Source: CAVQKZ01 sp963837325 (GTDB lineage Bacteria > Actinomycetota > Actinomycetes > Mycobacteriales > Jatrophihabitantaceae). From it: 64,000 bases of DNA. The stretch is from positions 1 through 64,000 of the forward strand of contig CAWIMV010000004.1 of the NCBI GenBank assembly GCA_963837325.1. Reading direction: 5' to 3'. Shown piece after piece: positions 16,789 through 25,761 of this stretch. The notes under the pieces were generated by a model. The model was not told where the DNA came from, searched no databases, and worked only from the letters and a program-made list of their open reading frames with translations. Positions within the stretch are counted from its first letter, which is position 1. The number at the start of each line of letters is the position of its first letter. The position numbers were made by a program, and so were the translations under genes.

Positions 16789-17744
16789 CGCAGGTCTTCC
16801 TCGTCATCGCACGCGGCGTCGTTCTCGGTCAGGGCCAGGAAGGCGGCCTCGAGCGGCGACACGACCAGTGCAAACTCGCGGACGGCCACACCGGCAACCA
16901 CCAGCCGTACGATCAGGTCGTCCAGGGCCGGGACCGGGCCGCGCACGAGGAGCGCCTCGGCGTCCTGGCGCTGGAGGAGCTCGTCGTCGGGACGGACGCT
17001 GAGACCGGGCGTCTCGATCGCAATACGGCGGCCGGCGGCGACATCGGAGCAACGCACCCGGTAGTCGAGTTCGCCGATCTCGGCCGCCAACTTCCGGACC
17101 GGGCCGGAGAACACCACCCGTCCGGAATTGAGAATCGTCACTTCGCTGCAGAGGGCGGCCAGGTCGTCCATCCGATGACTGGACAGGATGATCGACGTGC
17201 CGTTCGCCGCCAGCTCGGTGAGCACGCGATGCACGTGACGAGTGCCGGCCGGATCGAGGCCGTTCGCCGGTTCGTCGAGTACGAGCAGCCGAGGCCTGGT
17301 GAGCAGTGCGGCGGCAAGCCCGAGACGCTGCCGCATCCCCAGCGAGAATCCGCGGACCCGGTCGTCGGCCACGTCGGTCAGGCCGACCTGCTCCAACACA
17401 TCGTCGATGCCGCTGCCGTCGTCCCCGCGCAGCGAGGCCGAGGCGGCCAGGTTCTGCCGCGCAGTGAGGGAAGGGTAAAGCCCGGGGCCGTCGACGAAAC
17501 CGGCGATCCCGTCGGGCAGAGCCAGCGTCCGGCGCACCGGAACGCCCAGAACCTCCAGTTCTCCGGCGTCGGGCAGAGCCAGTTGGAGAAGCAAACCCAG
17601 CAAAGTCGTCTTGCCGGCCCCGTTCGGTCCAACCAGACCGTGTATCTGGCCTGCGGCGATGTCAAGATCGACGCCATCAAGGGCAACGACGTCGCCGAAT
17701 TCCTTGGTGATCCCCCGAGCCCGGATTGCGGTGGGTGCGTCCAT
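16785..17744 (-). CDS. ABC transporter ATP-binding protein
   Basis: 319-residue ATPase starting at the ATG at 17744, which has AGAGGGG six bases upstream; the frame extends further 5' but without a family match. Walker A GPNGAGKTT, signature FSLGMRQRLGLAAAL, Walker B LLVLDEPANGLDP and H-switch LSSHRMDD are present. A C-terminal extension of about 90 residues after the nucleotide-binding domain (ELDYRVRCSDVAAGRR onward) is typical of DrrA-like exporter ATPases. First gene of the operon with permease and phosphoesterase. Confidence 0.92.
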   Translation of the reverse strand: MDAPTAIRARGITKEFGDVVALDGVDLDIAAGQIHGLVGPNGAGKTTLLGLLLQLALPDAGELEVLGVPVRRTLALPDGIAGFVDGPGLYPSLTARQNLAASASLRGDDGSGIDDVLEQVGLTDVADDRVRGFSLGMRQRLGLAAALLTRPRLLVLDEPANGLDPAGTRHVHRVLTELAANGTSIILSSHRMDDLAALCSEVTILNSGRVVFSGPVRKLAAEIGELDYRVRCSDVAAGRRIAIETPGLSVRPDDELLQRQDAEALLVRGPVPALDDLIVRLVVAGVAVREFALVVSPLEAAFLALTENDAACDDEEDLR

Positions 17745-17866
17745 GGGTCCCCTCTTCGCACTAGCCAAGAGCAACCTAGGGACGGCAAACGACGCGAAAA
17801 CCCCTGTTTGGTTACATGTCCGGAAACAGCAGACAACCGGCATCCTCCGGGATGAGCGGCGGGGTT

Positions 17867-17931
17867 CGTTGATCAACTCACGTCTAGTGCGCGGTCTCGC
17901 CCAATTCGCACTAAACGCGAGTTGATCAACG
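17867..17931 (-). terminator. Large imperfect inverted repeat, terminator or REP-like element
   Basis: Two 25-base arms (17867-17891 and 17907-17931) pair at 23 of 25 positions around a 15-base loop. Each outer arm holds the palindrome GTTGATCAAC. The element lies 65 bases beyond the stop of the acetyl esterase gene and 120 bases before the ABC ATPase gene in the same direction, so it fits as terminator of the sugar operon. Its lower GC and length are unlike the other hairpins here, so a repeat element is an alternative. Confidence 0.6.
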
Positions 17932-17995
17932 GAGCCGACGCATGGCTGGTGCGCCGCAGATCCCCGGCGTTCAGGCGGCCATTGAAAACCCTCTG

Positions 17996-18973
17996 CTAGC
18001 CGAGGAGCGCGGCCAGCCAGCGCAACTGCTCGCTCGCGTGGTCGGCCTGGCCGCCCTCGTGGGCGTTGTACGGGTAGACGGAGATCTGCTTCGGGCCGCC
18101 GTATGCGTTGTAGGCGGCATACACAGTGGACGGCGGGCAGATCTCGTCGAAGAGCCCGACCGAGAACAGCGCGGGCGCGACCGCCCGCCGCGCCAGCACG
18201 GCGACATCGAAGTACGCCAGCGTCCTGAAGGCCTGCTCGACGCGGTCGCGGTGGATCGCGAGGTAGGTCGCCAACTCGACGTACGGCGCCTCTGCGGTGA
18301 TCTCGATTGCGCGCCGCATGTGGCTGAGGAACGGCACGTCGGGCATTGCCGCGACCACATCGGGCAGCAGGGCCGCCGCCGCGAGGGTGATGGCACCGCC
18401 CTGGCTGCCGCCAGCCACCGCCACCCGGCGCGCATCGACCTCGGGATGACTGCGCACGGCCTCGACCGCACGCACCGCGTCGGTGTACACCCGCCGGTAG
18501 TAGTACTCCTGCGGGTCGAGGATTCCGCGCGTCAGAAAGCCGGGATGCGACGGCCCGGAGCCGACCGGGTCGGGCGTGTCACCGACCGACCACCGACTGC
18601 CCTGGCCACGGGTGTCCATGACGAAGTGCGCGTAGCCGGCCACGGCCCACAGCATCGTCTCGTGCGGTCGGCCCCGCCCGCCGCCGTAGCCGTGGTACTG
18701 CACCACCGCGGGCAACCCGTCCGCGCCCGCCCGGTCGCGCTGCCCGGGCAGGTGCAGCCAGCCCCGCACGGGTTGCCCGTCGAAGCCGGGAAACGTCACG
18801 TCCCAGGTGCTGATGCACCGCAGTTCGTTCTCGACGGGTTCCCACGTGACGTCCAGCGGGTGCCGGCGCGCCTCGGCCAACGTCGCGGACCAGAACGCGT
18901 CGAGGTCGGGCGGTTCGGGCAGGTCGGGCGAGTACGTCTCGAGTTCGGCAAGCGGCAGATCGAACTGAACCAT
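17996..18973 (-). CDS. Acetylxylan esterase / cephalosporin-C deacetylase family esterase
   Basis: 325-residue alpha/beta hydrolase of the CE7-type (AXE1) family, which removes acetyl groups from oligosaccharides. The sequence shows the family pattern: HGYGGGRGRP oxyanion segment, MDTRGQG, nucleophile Ser190 in GGSQGG, Asp276 (GLFDEICPPST) and His305 (NAHEGG). There is no signal peptide, so it acts in the cytoplasm on imported oligosaccharides, as CE7 enzymes usually do. Six bases separate it from the stop of the glycosidase gene, and a large hairpin follows. It is the last gene of the leftward sugar operon and implies an acetylated substrate. Confidence 0.93.
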   Translation of the reverse strand: MVQFDLPLAELETYSPDLPEPPDLDAFWSATLAEARRHPLDVTWEPVENELRCISTWDVTFPGFDGQPVRGWLHLPGQRDRAGADGLPAVVQYHGYGGGRGRPHETMLWAVAGYAHFVMDTRGQGSRWSVGDTPDPVGSGPSHPGFLTRGILDPQEYYYRRVYTDAVRAVEAVRSHPEVDARRVAVAGGSQGGAITLAAAALLPDVVAAMPDVPFLSHMRRAIEITAEAPYVELATYLAIHRDRVEQAFRTLAYFDVAVLARRAVAPALFSVGLFDEICPPSTVYAAYNAYGGPKQISVYPYNAHEGGQADHASEQLRWLAALLG

Positions 18974-18979
18974 GGACGA

Positions 18980-21049
18980 TCACTCTTCCCGAAACAGTCC
19001 GGCATTGGAAACGGTGTACCGCTCGCCCTTGATCACCAGCCCGGTCAGCGTGGCGTCAGGGTCGAGCGCCGCAAGCTCTGGGGCCGCGGTCGGAGCACCG
19101 TCCACCGGCACCTGCAGCCCGAAGACGCATTCCAGGATGAGGCCGACCCACGCGCCTGAGGACGAACAGGCCCAGTCGATCAGGTAGGGCGCCTGAGGCG
19201 GCGCCTTGCGCGCACCGCCGTTGACGCCCGGTGCCGCTTCGGTGGTGAAGTGCGCCTGTCCGAACGGTCCTTGGTTGGCGCTGCGCGCGAGCCCGTCCAA
19301 CCACGACACGGCGAGGTCGCTGCGGCCTAGCGCGAACAACGCGCGGGCGGCATCCGCGGGCCAGGCGGTGTACGCGCCGTTCCACTGATGGTCCGGACGC
19401 AGGCTGAAGACGGCGTCGCGATCCCACGGAGAAAGCGCGCGCAGCCACGATTCGGTCTGCAGTTCGCGCACGAAGTACTCGACCATCTCCGCCCGCTGAG
19501 TCTCTGACAGGTCGTCGCTCATCGCCATGCCGACGTTGGCGAAGTCCAGGCAGTGCCGCACGTCTATGAACGAGCCGTCGGGCTGGCCCGCGCGCCAGTA
19601 ACCGCCCGGCACGTACAGCGCGTTGACCTGCTTCGCCAGACCGAGCGCTTCGCCTCGCAAGGTGTCGGCCAACGCGGTTTCGCCTCGCGCCGACGCGATC
19701 TCGGCGGCCGCGCGCAGCGCCCACACGTTCGTGGCGTTGAAGCTCGCCACCTCGTGCGTGTACGTGCTCACGCACTCGAGCAGATTGTCCATCTCGCCGT
19801 AGTCGGCCAGCCCGTGCGCGCCGCGCAGCCCTTCCCACGCGCGCGCCCAGTCGACGACGTGCTCGAGCACCGGCTTGCGCGCACCATTCGCGGCGGCCAT
19901 CGGCTCGTCCAGCACCGCTCCGTCCCCGGTGAACCGCACGTAGTCGCGCAACAGCCGGGTCATCGCGCAGTCGTTGACCGCGTACCAGTACCCGGCCGGT
20001 GCACCGGTCTGCCATTCGGTGCCGAAGTGCGTGTGGATGTCGACGCTGATCCAATGCGCGAGCTGCTTACGCATCGGGTCGGGGTCGAGCAGCGCGTGCA
20101 CGACCGAGCTCAGCATGTAGTCCCAGATGAATGTGGTCGTCTGCCAGTAGCGCGGCATGACCGTGTCGTAGACCCGGCCGAGCATGCTCGCCGGGCTGTC
20201 GCGGCGGAACCACAGCACACCGACCGCGCCGAGCCAGTACAGCTTGCGCAGTGCGGCGTTCGACGTGTGCAACTGCGGCAGACAGCCACTGAATCGCGAG
20301 TTGCCCGGCGTGAACATCGCCGTCAACTCGGCATCCCACATCTCTGTCGCGGCCGCGATCGCGGCCGGCACGTCCGCTGCCAGCTCGTCGAAGGCGGCGC
20401 GTCCCGCGGCGGCATCGCCGGCGACCACGTGCACGAAGCCGACCCGCTCAGCCGCGCCGGCCGGGATCGTCAGTTCCACTTCGAGCCACTGCGGCGACTG
20501 CGCGACTGGCTCACGATCGACACCTTGGACGGACACGGCCGCGCTGCCCGACGCGACGGACAGCACGGCGTTGCGGTCGGGATCGACCGTGGCCGAATTC
20601 GGCTCCGACGGCGGCTCCGGCACTCGCCACGGCTGCGCGAAGTTGGTGACCGTCGATGCCAGCGACAGCCCCACTCGCACGGTGCGCATGGACGCACCCC
20701 GGTTGCGCACCTCCAGGTCGACGACGACCGCGGTGGTACCAGGCGGGCACGCCGCCGCGCTCTGCAACTCCAACTCCCCGACCGCGGTCGAGCGCACCAC
20801 CTGGTCGGGACGCCATGTGACCGTCACCGCGGCGCCGTACGACCGGACCAGCCGGCCGTCGAGAAACAACTGCCCGGTCACCGTGTCGCCGTGTGAGAGC
20901 GGCGGGAAGTTGACACTGCGTACCGCGACAACGTCGTGGTCGACCTGCGCCGCGCCGAGGAAGTTCGTCAGTCCCGGCGGGTTGAACATGTCGTCGTAGT
21001 GGTGCTCGAGCGGGTCGCTCGCCAGGTCGGCACAGTTCGGGATCGACAT
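18980..21049 (-). CDS. Six-hairpin (alpha/alpha)6 glycosidase-like protein
   Basis: 689 residues from the ATG at 21049, whose bases overlap the permease stop (TGATG). The first ~240 residues are a beta-sandwich-like region; the rest (about 260-670) is an (alpha/alpha)6 toroid as in the GH15/GH63/GH78 group, with FIWDYMLSSVVHALLDPD, VASFNATNVWALRAAAEIA, HQWNGAYTAWPADAARALF and a final WACSSSGAWVGLILE. No signal peptide is present, so it should hydrolyse imported oligosaccharide in the cytoplasm. I cannot assign a GH family or linkage. Position between an ABC importer and an acetyl esterase supports a role in breakdown of the transported glycan. Confidence 0.8.
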   Translation of the reverse strand: MSIPNCADLASDPLEHHYDDMFNPPGLTNFLGAAQVDHDVVAVRSVNFPPLSHGDTVTGQLFLDGRLVRSYGAAVTVTWRPDQVVRSTAVGELELQSAAACPPGTTAVVVDLEVRNRGASMRTVRVGLSLASTVTNFAQPWRVPEPPSEPNSATVDPDRNAVLSVASGSAAVSVQGVDREPVAQSPQWLEVELTIPAGAAERVGFVHVVAGDAAAGRAAFDELAADVPAAIAAATEMWDAELTAMFTPGNSRFSGCLPQLHTSNAALRKLYWLGAVGVLWFRRDSPASMLGRVYDTVMPRYWQTTTFIWDYMLSSVVHALLDPDPMRKQLAHWISVDIHTHFGTEWQTGAPAGYWYAVNDCAMTRLLRDYVRFTGDGAVLDEPMAAANGARKPVLEHVVDWARAWEGLRGAHGLADYGEMDNLLECVSTYTHEVASFNATNVWALRAAAEIASARGETALADTLRGEALGLAKQVNALYVPGGYWRAGQPDGSFIDVRHCLDFANVGMAMSDDLSETQRAEMVEYFVRELQTESWLRALSPWDRDAVFSLRPDHQWNGAYTAWPADAARALFALGRSDLAVSWLDGLARSANQGPFGQAHFTTEAAPGVNGGARKAPPQAPYLIDWACSSSGAWVGLILECVFGLQVPVDGAPTAAPELAALDPDATLTGLVIKGERYTVSNAGLFREE

Positions 21050-21870
21050 CACGATCCCGTTTGCCCGAGTGAGAGCCCGCGAGCGAACAACCGCTGCGCG
21101 CACAGGAACAGCACCATCGTCGGCAGCGAGATGAACACCATCGCGGCCAGCACGACGTTGTACGTAGTACCCGCGTAGGCGCTCAGCAGGGCCGAGAGCG
21201 CCGTCATCACCGGCCGGACACTGTTGCCCTGACTCAACGTAAGGCCGAACAGCAGGTCGTTCCAGATGAACGTGAATTCCAGGATGAAGACAGCGGCCAG
21301 CGCCGTCGTCGCCATCGGCAGGTAGATGCGGTAGAAGATCCGCAACGGGGTCCCGCCGTCCATCAGGGCGGCCTCGTAGATCGAATACGAGATGCCGGAG
21401 AAGAAGTTGCGCATGATGAAGGCGGCGAGCGGGACGCTCACCGCCGTGTAGATCAGGATCAGGCCGAGCCGGTGGTCGTAGAGATCCGCGTGGGCGTAGC
21501 CGACGAACAGCGGGATTATCAGCATCTGGATGGGGAAGATGCTGCCGCCGAAGATCACGATGAACCAGAGGAAGCCGCGGCGCAGGCGCAACGCGATGAT
21601 CGCGAAGCCGGCCAGCGCTCCGACGACAACCGCCGCCGCAGGCGCGACCAGGGCGTAGATCAGCGTGCTGTACAGGCTGCCGCCGAGCCCGGCCGCGTGA
21701 TAGGCGCTCATGAAGTTCGACCACAGCGCGACGTGCTTGGGCAGGCTCCAGGTCGACGCCGTCGCGTACTCGGCGGTCGAGCGCGATGCATTGACGACGA
21801 GGAGGTACACCGGCGCCAACCAGAGCACCCACATGACGCCGAGCACCACCCGCGTGACGATCCTGCCCAT
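21049..21870 (-). CDS. Carbohydrate ABC transporter permease (MalG-like)
   Basis: Inner-membrane importer subunit, 273 residues from the ATG at 21870, which has AAGGAG five bases upstream (a GTG directly before it is less well placed). Six membrane helices are predicted, and the EAA loop reads YEAALMDGGTPLRIFYRIYLP, the ATPase contact site of binding-protein-dependent importers. The N terminus carries the usual LAPVYLLVVNASRS and the C terminus ends GLSLGQTGS close to the family pattern. It is coupled at its stop to the glycosidase gene and preceded by the MalF-like gene. No ATPase is encoded in the locus, so it presumably shares a MsiK-type ATPase encoded elsewhere. Confidence 0.93.
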   Translation of the reverse strand: MGRIVTRVVLGVMWVLWLAPVYLLVVNASRSTAEYATASTWSLPKHVALWSNFMSAYHAAGLGGSLYSTLIYALVAPAAAVVVGALAGFAIIALRLRRGFLWFIVIFGGSIFPIQMLIIPLFVGYAHADLYDHRLGLILIYTAVSVPLAAFIMRNFFSGISYSIYEAALMDGGTPLRIFYRIYLPMATTALAAVFILEFTFIWNDLLFGLTLSQGNSVRPVMTALSALLSAYAGTTYNVVLAAMVFISLPTMVLFLCAQRLFARGLSLGQTGS

Positions 21871-21880
21871 CACCGCTCCT

Positions 21881-22837
21881 TCACCAGTTGACGTTTCGGC
21901 GCGAGCTGAGCTGGGTGCGCAGGTACGTGATGGACGCGATGCCCGCGATGAGCGTCAGCAGCACCGCCACCGCCGAGCCGTACCCGTACTCGTTGGCCAC
22001 GAACGTGTCGCGATACATCGTCACGGCAAGAGTCTCCGACGATCGCCCGGGACCGCCCTCGGTGAGCACCCAAACAACGTCGAACGTCTTGAGGCTCGCG
22101 ACGATGGCCAGCCCGACAACCACGGCGGTCAGCGGGCGCAGCAGCGGCCAGATGATGTGCCGGAACATCGTCCAGCCCGACGCGCCGTCCAACCGCGCGG
22201 CTTCGATCGGCTCGTTGGGAATCGACTGCAGTCCGACCAGGAAGAGCAACGCGTTGACGCCGACGCCCTGCCAGGTGGCGGCGATGATCATCACGATCGT
22301 GTTGATCGGCCGGTAGAGCAGCAGCGACGTGTGCCCGCCCGGCAGGTGCACCCACGTCAGGACGTCGTTGAGCGCGCCGTGCGGTTGCAGGATGAAGCCC
22401 CATACCACGGCGACACCCGCGCCGGAGATCGCGTACGGGATGAGGAACGGCAGGCGCATCGCCGTCCCCCACCTCGAGCGGTAGGTGACCGTCGCGACGA
22501 ACAGGCCGAGGCCCACCGGCAGGATGATCGTGCCCGCCACCCACATCAGCGTGTTGGACACCGTCACCCACAGCACGTCGTCCTGGAAGAAGCGGGTGTA
22601 GTTCCGCACGCCGTTCCAGCTGGGGTTGCCCAGGCCGTCGTAGCGGGTGAAGCTCAGGTACGCCGTCCATATGAACGGCGCGTAGAGCAGTACGCCGACG
22701 AGCAGCACGGCGGGCGATACGAACAACCACGCCTGCAGATCGCGCAGCAATCGCCAGCCACGTCCCGGCGCCGGCTTCGGACGGGCGGTGCGTGCGATGC
22801 CTGCGTTCTCTGGACCGGCGTCCGCCAAGCGAGTCAC
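21881..22837 (-). CDS. Carbohydrate ABC transporter permease (MalF-like)
   Basis: 318-residue permease partner. A basic N-terminal tail (KPAPGRGWRLL) precedes six helices, starting LFVSPAVLLVGVLLYAPFIWTAYLSF. The EAA loop is EAARLDGASGWTMFRHIIWPLLRP. The gene stops ten bases before the MalG-like start and lies about 100 bases after the binding-protein gene, with a hairpin in the gap. With its partner it forms the membrane channel for a sugar or oligosaccharide. Confidence 0.93.
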   Translation of the reverse strand: MTRLADAGPENAGIARTARPKPAPGRGWRLLRDLQAWLFVSPAVLLVGVLLYAPFIWTAYLSFTRYDGLGNPSWNGVRNYTRFFQDDVLWVTVSNTLMWVAGTIILPVGLGLFVATVTYRSRWGTAMRLPFLIPYAISGAGVAVVWGFILQPHGALNDVLTWVHLPGGHTSLLLYRPINTIVMIIAATWQGVGVNALLFLVGLQSIPNEPIEAARLDGASGWTMFRHIIWPLLRPLTAVVVGLAIVASLKTFDVVWVLTEGGPGRSSETLAVTMYRDTFVANEYGYGSAVAVLLTLIAGIASITYLRTQLSSRRNVNW

Positions 22838-22871
22838 ACGACGTCTCCTTCTCGGTGACCTGGCCGCCCGC

Positions 22872-22898
22872 GCCCGGCTGGCTCAGACCCAGCCGGGC
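22872..22898 (-). promoter_or_regulatory. Intercistronic hairpin between binding protein and permease genes
   Basis: Perfect ten-base arms GCCCGGCTGG (22872-22881) and CCAGCCGGGC (22889-22898), seven-base loop. Such hairpins in sugar ABC operons usually stabilise the upstream binding-protein message or partly stop transcription, giving more binding protein than permease. Confidence 0.65.
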
Positions 22899-22939
22899 AC
22901 GCCCACCCGCGCGTCACCACAGTGATCGGTGTTTCCGAC

Positions 22940-24232
22940 TCAGTGGTTCGACGCCCAGTATTGGTCGGCCGCCTTCTGGATCGTCTTGAGCTGGTCCATG
23001 TAGCTGTCCGGATGCACCATGAACGCCCCGAACGCATCGAGCGCCGCGGTCAGCACCGGAGGCGGCGCCGCCTCGAAGTAGCGGTTCACCAGGTTGAACT
23101 GTCCACTGCCGGCCGACTGCGCGACGGTCTTGAGGGTCGGGTCGCTGATCGGTGCCTTCGGGTTGGCCGATACGTCGTCACGGCTGCCGGCCCACTTGGA
23201 CTGCGCGGTCGGCGTGAGCCACCAGTTCAGCGCTCGCATGCTGTCCGCCAGGTGCGGGGCGCGGGCGAGCGCGCACAGCGGTCCGGTCTCGAACACCATC
23301 GACGTCTTGGGAAGCGACGACGTCACGTTCGGGATCGTGAAGAAGTCGTAGTCGACGCCGGGTTTCTGGCCCTCACCGGTCATGCTGGTGTTGAACCACG
23401 TGCCGAACGGGACCATCGCCGCGGCGCCGGACTTCAACAGCGACTGCGGCTGGGTCTTGATCGACGGGTCGGTGAAGTAGCCGGCCTTCTCCTCCGTCCG
23501 CCACAACTTCATCGCGTCGACGACCGGCTTGTCGGTGTACTTCGCCTTGCCGGTTGCGAGCGCGTTGTAGGTGTCCGGCGACGAGCCCGCGAGCAACTGC
23601 TCGAACCACACGAAGGAGAACAGCACCGAGGTCTGGTACATCGGGGTGACACCGTTTGACTTCAGCGTCGACAGGACGTTCTCGAAGTCGCTCCACGTCT
23701 TCGGTGGCTGCAGGTTGTACTTGGCGAAGATCTTCTTGTTGTAGAACATCCCCCAGTACGCGACGTTGAGTGGCACGCAGTATTGCTTCGCATCGACGGT
23801 GTAGTACGGCTTGAGCTGCTCGCTGAGGTAGCCCTTGCTGATCGCGTCCTTCCAGATTGCGGACGTGTCGGCGACGGCGTTCTGCTTCACCAGTGCATCG
23901 AGCTGCCCGCCGGTCGCCCAGGTGAACAGGTCGGGCTTCACGTTGGTACGCAGCGACGCCTTGATGAAGGCCTGGTAGGCGTTCTCGTCGGTGTAGCCCA
24001 CCGGGTTCAGTTGACTGCCGATCTGCTGCTTGCTCAGCGCGCCGACCTGCTTGAAGTAGTCCTTCCACGCACCCTTGTCGTTGTAGAGCTTGAGCGTCTC
24101 GCCGCCGGTCTTGCCGGTCGGTGCACCAGTTGCCGCCACCTTCGCGCCACCGCTCGAGCTGCACGCGGCCGCGAACATCAGCACGGCCAGCCCGGCGCAC
24201 AGCAGCTGTCGCCGTCCCGCTCGCAATCTCAT
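22940..24232 (-). CDS. Extracellular sugar-binding lipoprotein (SBP_bac family)
   Basis: 430 residues from the ATG at 24232, chosen for its AGGGAG ribosome-binding site eight bases upstream and a normal-length lipoprotein signal (basic start, hydrophobic core, lipobox AAAC with Cys24). A GTG at 24286 overlapping the previous stop and an ATG at 24253 are alternatives. The mature protein has the two-lobed solute-binding pattern of cluster 1 carbohydrate binders, e.g. TPMYQTSVLFSFVWFEQLLAGSSPD, AAMVPFGTWFN and a late LNWWLTPTAQSKWAGSRDDVSA. It delivers the sugar to the MalF/G-like permeases downstream. Confidence 0.92.
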   Translation of the reverse strand: MRLRAGRRQLLCAGLAVLMFAAACSSSGGAKVAATGAPTGKTGGETLKLYNDKGAWKDYFKQVGALSKQQIGSQLNPVGYTDENAYQAFIKASLRTNVKPDLFTWATGGQLDALVKQNAVADTSAIWKDAISKGYLSEQLKPYYTVDAKQYCVPLNVAYWGMFYNKKIFAKYNLQPPKTWSDFENVLSTLKSNGVTPMYQTSVLFSFVWFEQLLAGSSPDTYNALATGKAKYTDKPVVDAMKLWRTEEKAGYFTDPSIKTQPQSLLKSGAAAMVPFGTWFNTSMTGEGQKPGVDYDFFTIPNVTSSLPKTSMVFETGPLCALARAPHLADSMRALNWWLTPTAQSKWAGSRDDVSANPKAPISDPTLKTVAQSAGSGQFNLVNRYFEAAPPPVLTAALDAFGAFMVHPDSYMDQLKTIQKAADQYWASNH

Positions 24233-24282
24233 CCCTGCTTCTCCCTTGGTCATGAGCCGTCTGAGTTCGGACGATTTCGTGC

Positions 24283-25521
24283 TCACCGTTTCTGCCCGAT
24301 CGGTTCGACGCTGCCGTGCGTGGGGATGCCCGGTCCGCTGAAGGTGGCGACGACGAACCGCGGCCGGTAGATGGAAGCGTCCGCGAACACGTCGTTGATG
24401 TCGAAACTGTTGACGTTGTAGCTGATCAGCAGCTGGTTCCCGTGGCTGAGCTCGGGATGCGCGTGGGGGTTGTACGTGAACACATTCGGGTTGCCGTAGC
24501 TGCCGGTTGCTCCGGTCTCAGGCGTCGTGTACACGAGCGTCTTCCCGGTGAAAGGTCCGGTCGGGCGGCACGAGAAGTAGGCGACGATGCGCGTGCTCAA
24601 CTGCTCGGTCGTGTCCTGGGTGATCATCAGATACCCCGTGCCGAAGGGTGAGACGCTGAACTCGTTGCTGACGCCGTCCATCAGCCTGGCCGAATCCGCT
24701 TCCTGACTCGACCAGCCCGTGCCGGTGAAGTACTGCCACTGGCCGGCCAGGTCGCCGCCGCGCACGCGCGCGAGATGCAGATACTTGGTCGCGCTGAGGT
24801 CCTCGACCCCGTAGATGTAGGTGTATGCACCATCGCGCAGTGTGTACGAGCCCCAGTTGATGCCGGTGGCCGACGGCAGGTCGGTCACGCCGATCAGCTT
24901 CAGGGTGCGGGCATCGAAACGACCGAGCACATTCTTCAGGAACGCGAAGTCGAAGGGACCGGTGCCGGTGCGGTGGAACTCGAGGTAGGGCACCTCGAGG
25001 TAGCGCCCGGTCACAGTCGGGTCACCGCTCCAGTACCAGGCGCTCGGGTCGGTGGGCGCGGCATTGGCAGCCGGGGCGTCCGCGCTGCCGCCGATCACCG
25101 TGCTGAACCGGCCGCGGTCGGTGACGACGAACGAGTTGTTGACGAAGGGAGTACTCGGCGAGCGTGAACCGTCTGGGTTCACCGCGCCGATGAGGGTGTC
25201 GGAGAAGGACCACAGCTCGCGGCCGCCCGGCAGGCGCGCCGAGTAGGTGCTGTCCGCACCGGACCACAGTCCGCTGGTGTTGCCGTACCGGTTGAACGCG
25301 GCGTCGTACGTGCTCGCCGGCGCGCTCGCCGCGACCCGTGGCGCCGCGGCTGGGACGCACTTCGCGGTGCGTGAACCCGGCGACAGCGGTTGGGCCTGCG
25401 CGGGCTGCGCGCCGGCGGTGGTCAGTGCCGCGGCGCTGAGCAGGGTCAGGGCGGTTATCGCGACTGGTGCAACGCGGCACCACCGCCGTCCCGTCCTCGT
25501 CGTACTCCCGTCGGAACCCAC
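24283..25521 (-). CDS. Secreted DUF4185-type five-bladed propeller protein
   Basis: 412 residues from a GTG at 25521 with AGGGGG ten bases upstream. Residues 1-44 are a signal peptide (basic start, hydrophobic ALTLLSAAALTTAG, likely cut after AQAQ). The mature part resembles DUF4185, a family with the five-bladed propeller fold of GH43/GH68-type hydrolases: WSFSDTLIGAVNPDGSRSPSTPFVNNSFVV, TDPSAWYWSGDP, GVSNEFSVSPFGTGYLMITQD and YNPHAHPEL. Acidic residues WSFSD and SNEFS sit where propeller hydrolases place catalytic acids, but activity is unproven. As first gene of the sugar operon it could bind or cut the polysaccharide outside the cell. Confidence 0.78.
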   Translation of the reverse strand: MGSDGSTTRTGRRWCRVAPVAITALTLLSAAALTTAGAQPAQAQPLSPGSRTAKCVPAAAPRVAASAPASTYDAAFNRYGNTSGLWSGADSTYSARLPGGRELWSFSDTLIGAVNPDGSRSPSTPFVNNSFVVTDRGRFSTVIGGSADAPAANAAPTDPSAWYWSGDPTVTGRYLEVPYLEFHRTGTGPFDFAFLKNVLGRFDARTLKLIGVTDLPSATGINWGSYTLRDGAYTYIYGVEDLSATKYLHLARVRGGDLAGQWQYFTGTGWSSQEADSARLMDGVSNEFSVSPFGTGYLMITQDTTEQLSTRIVAYFSCRPTGPFTGKTLVYTTPETGATGSYGNPNVFTYNPHAHPELSHGNQLLISYNVNSFDINDVFADASIYRPRFVVATFSGPGIPTHGSVEPIGQKR

Positions 25522-25598
25522 GTGGCATGCCCCCTTTGTGACAAGGCCGGTGCTGTTGAAGAACGGAACGTTATCGCTATCCGTACCGTATGCAGGGA

Positions 25599-25615
25599 AA
25601 CGTTACGGTAACGTT
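25599..25615. promoter_or_regulatory. Candidate LacI-family operator in divergent promoter
   Basis: Perfect palindrome AACGTTAC-G-GTAACGTT in the 240-base gap between the two sugar operons, with more half-sites ACGTTA close by (25568-25572 region and ACGTTACCG near 25716-25724). The spacing and AACGTT core resemble LacI/GalR operators. The LacI-type gene at the end of the rightward operon is the obvious binder. Confidence 0.65.
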
Positions 25616-25761
25616 AACGGTCAGTCGAACACGAACCTGTTCCGTTCGGCAAGGGGCTGAACCTAAAGTATTGCCGGACGAAGGCGCCATCCCGAAGACA
25701 GATCGGGCCGTGGTGACGTTACCGGTGGCCGGATTGCCGCCGCAGAGGACGGGAGGATCCC

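Noticed and set aside
17745..17876. Extended N terminus of the ABC ATPase
   Set aside because: The ATG at 17744 has the ribosome-binding site and gives the family start; the extension has no match.
20936..22858. Plus-strand open frames over the sugar ABC permease genes
   Set aside because: They are Arg/His-rich antisense shadows of recognised permeases.
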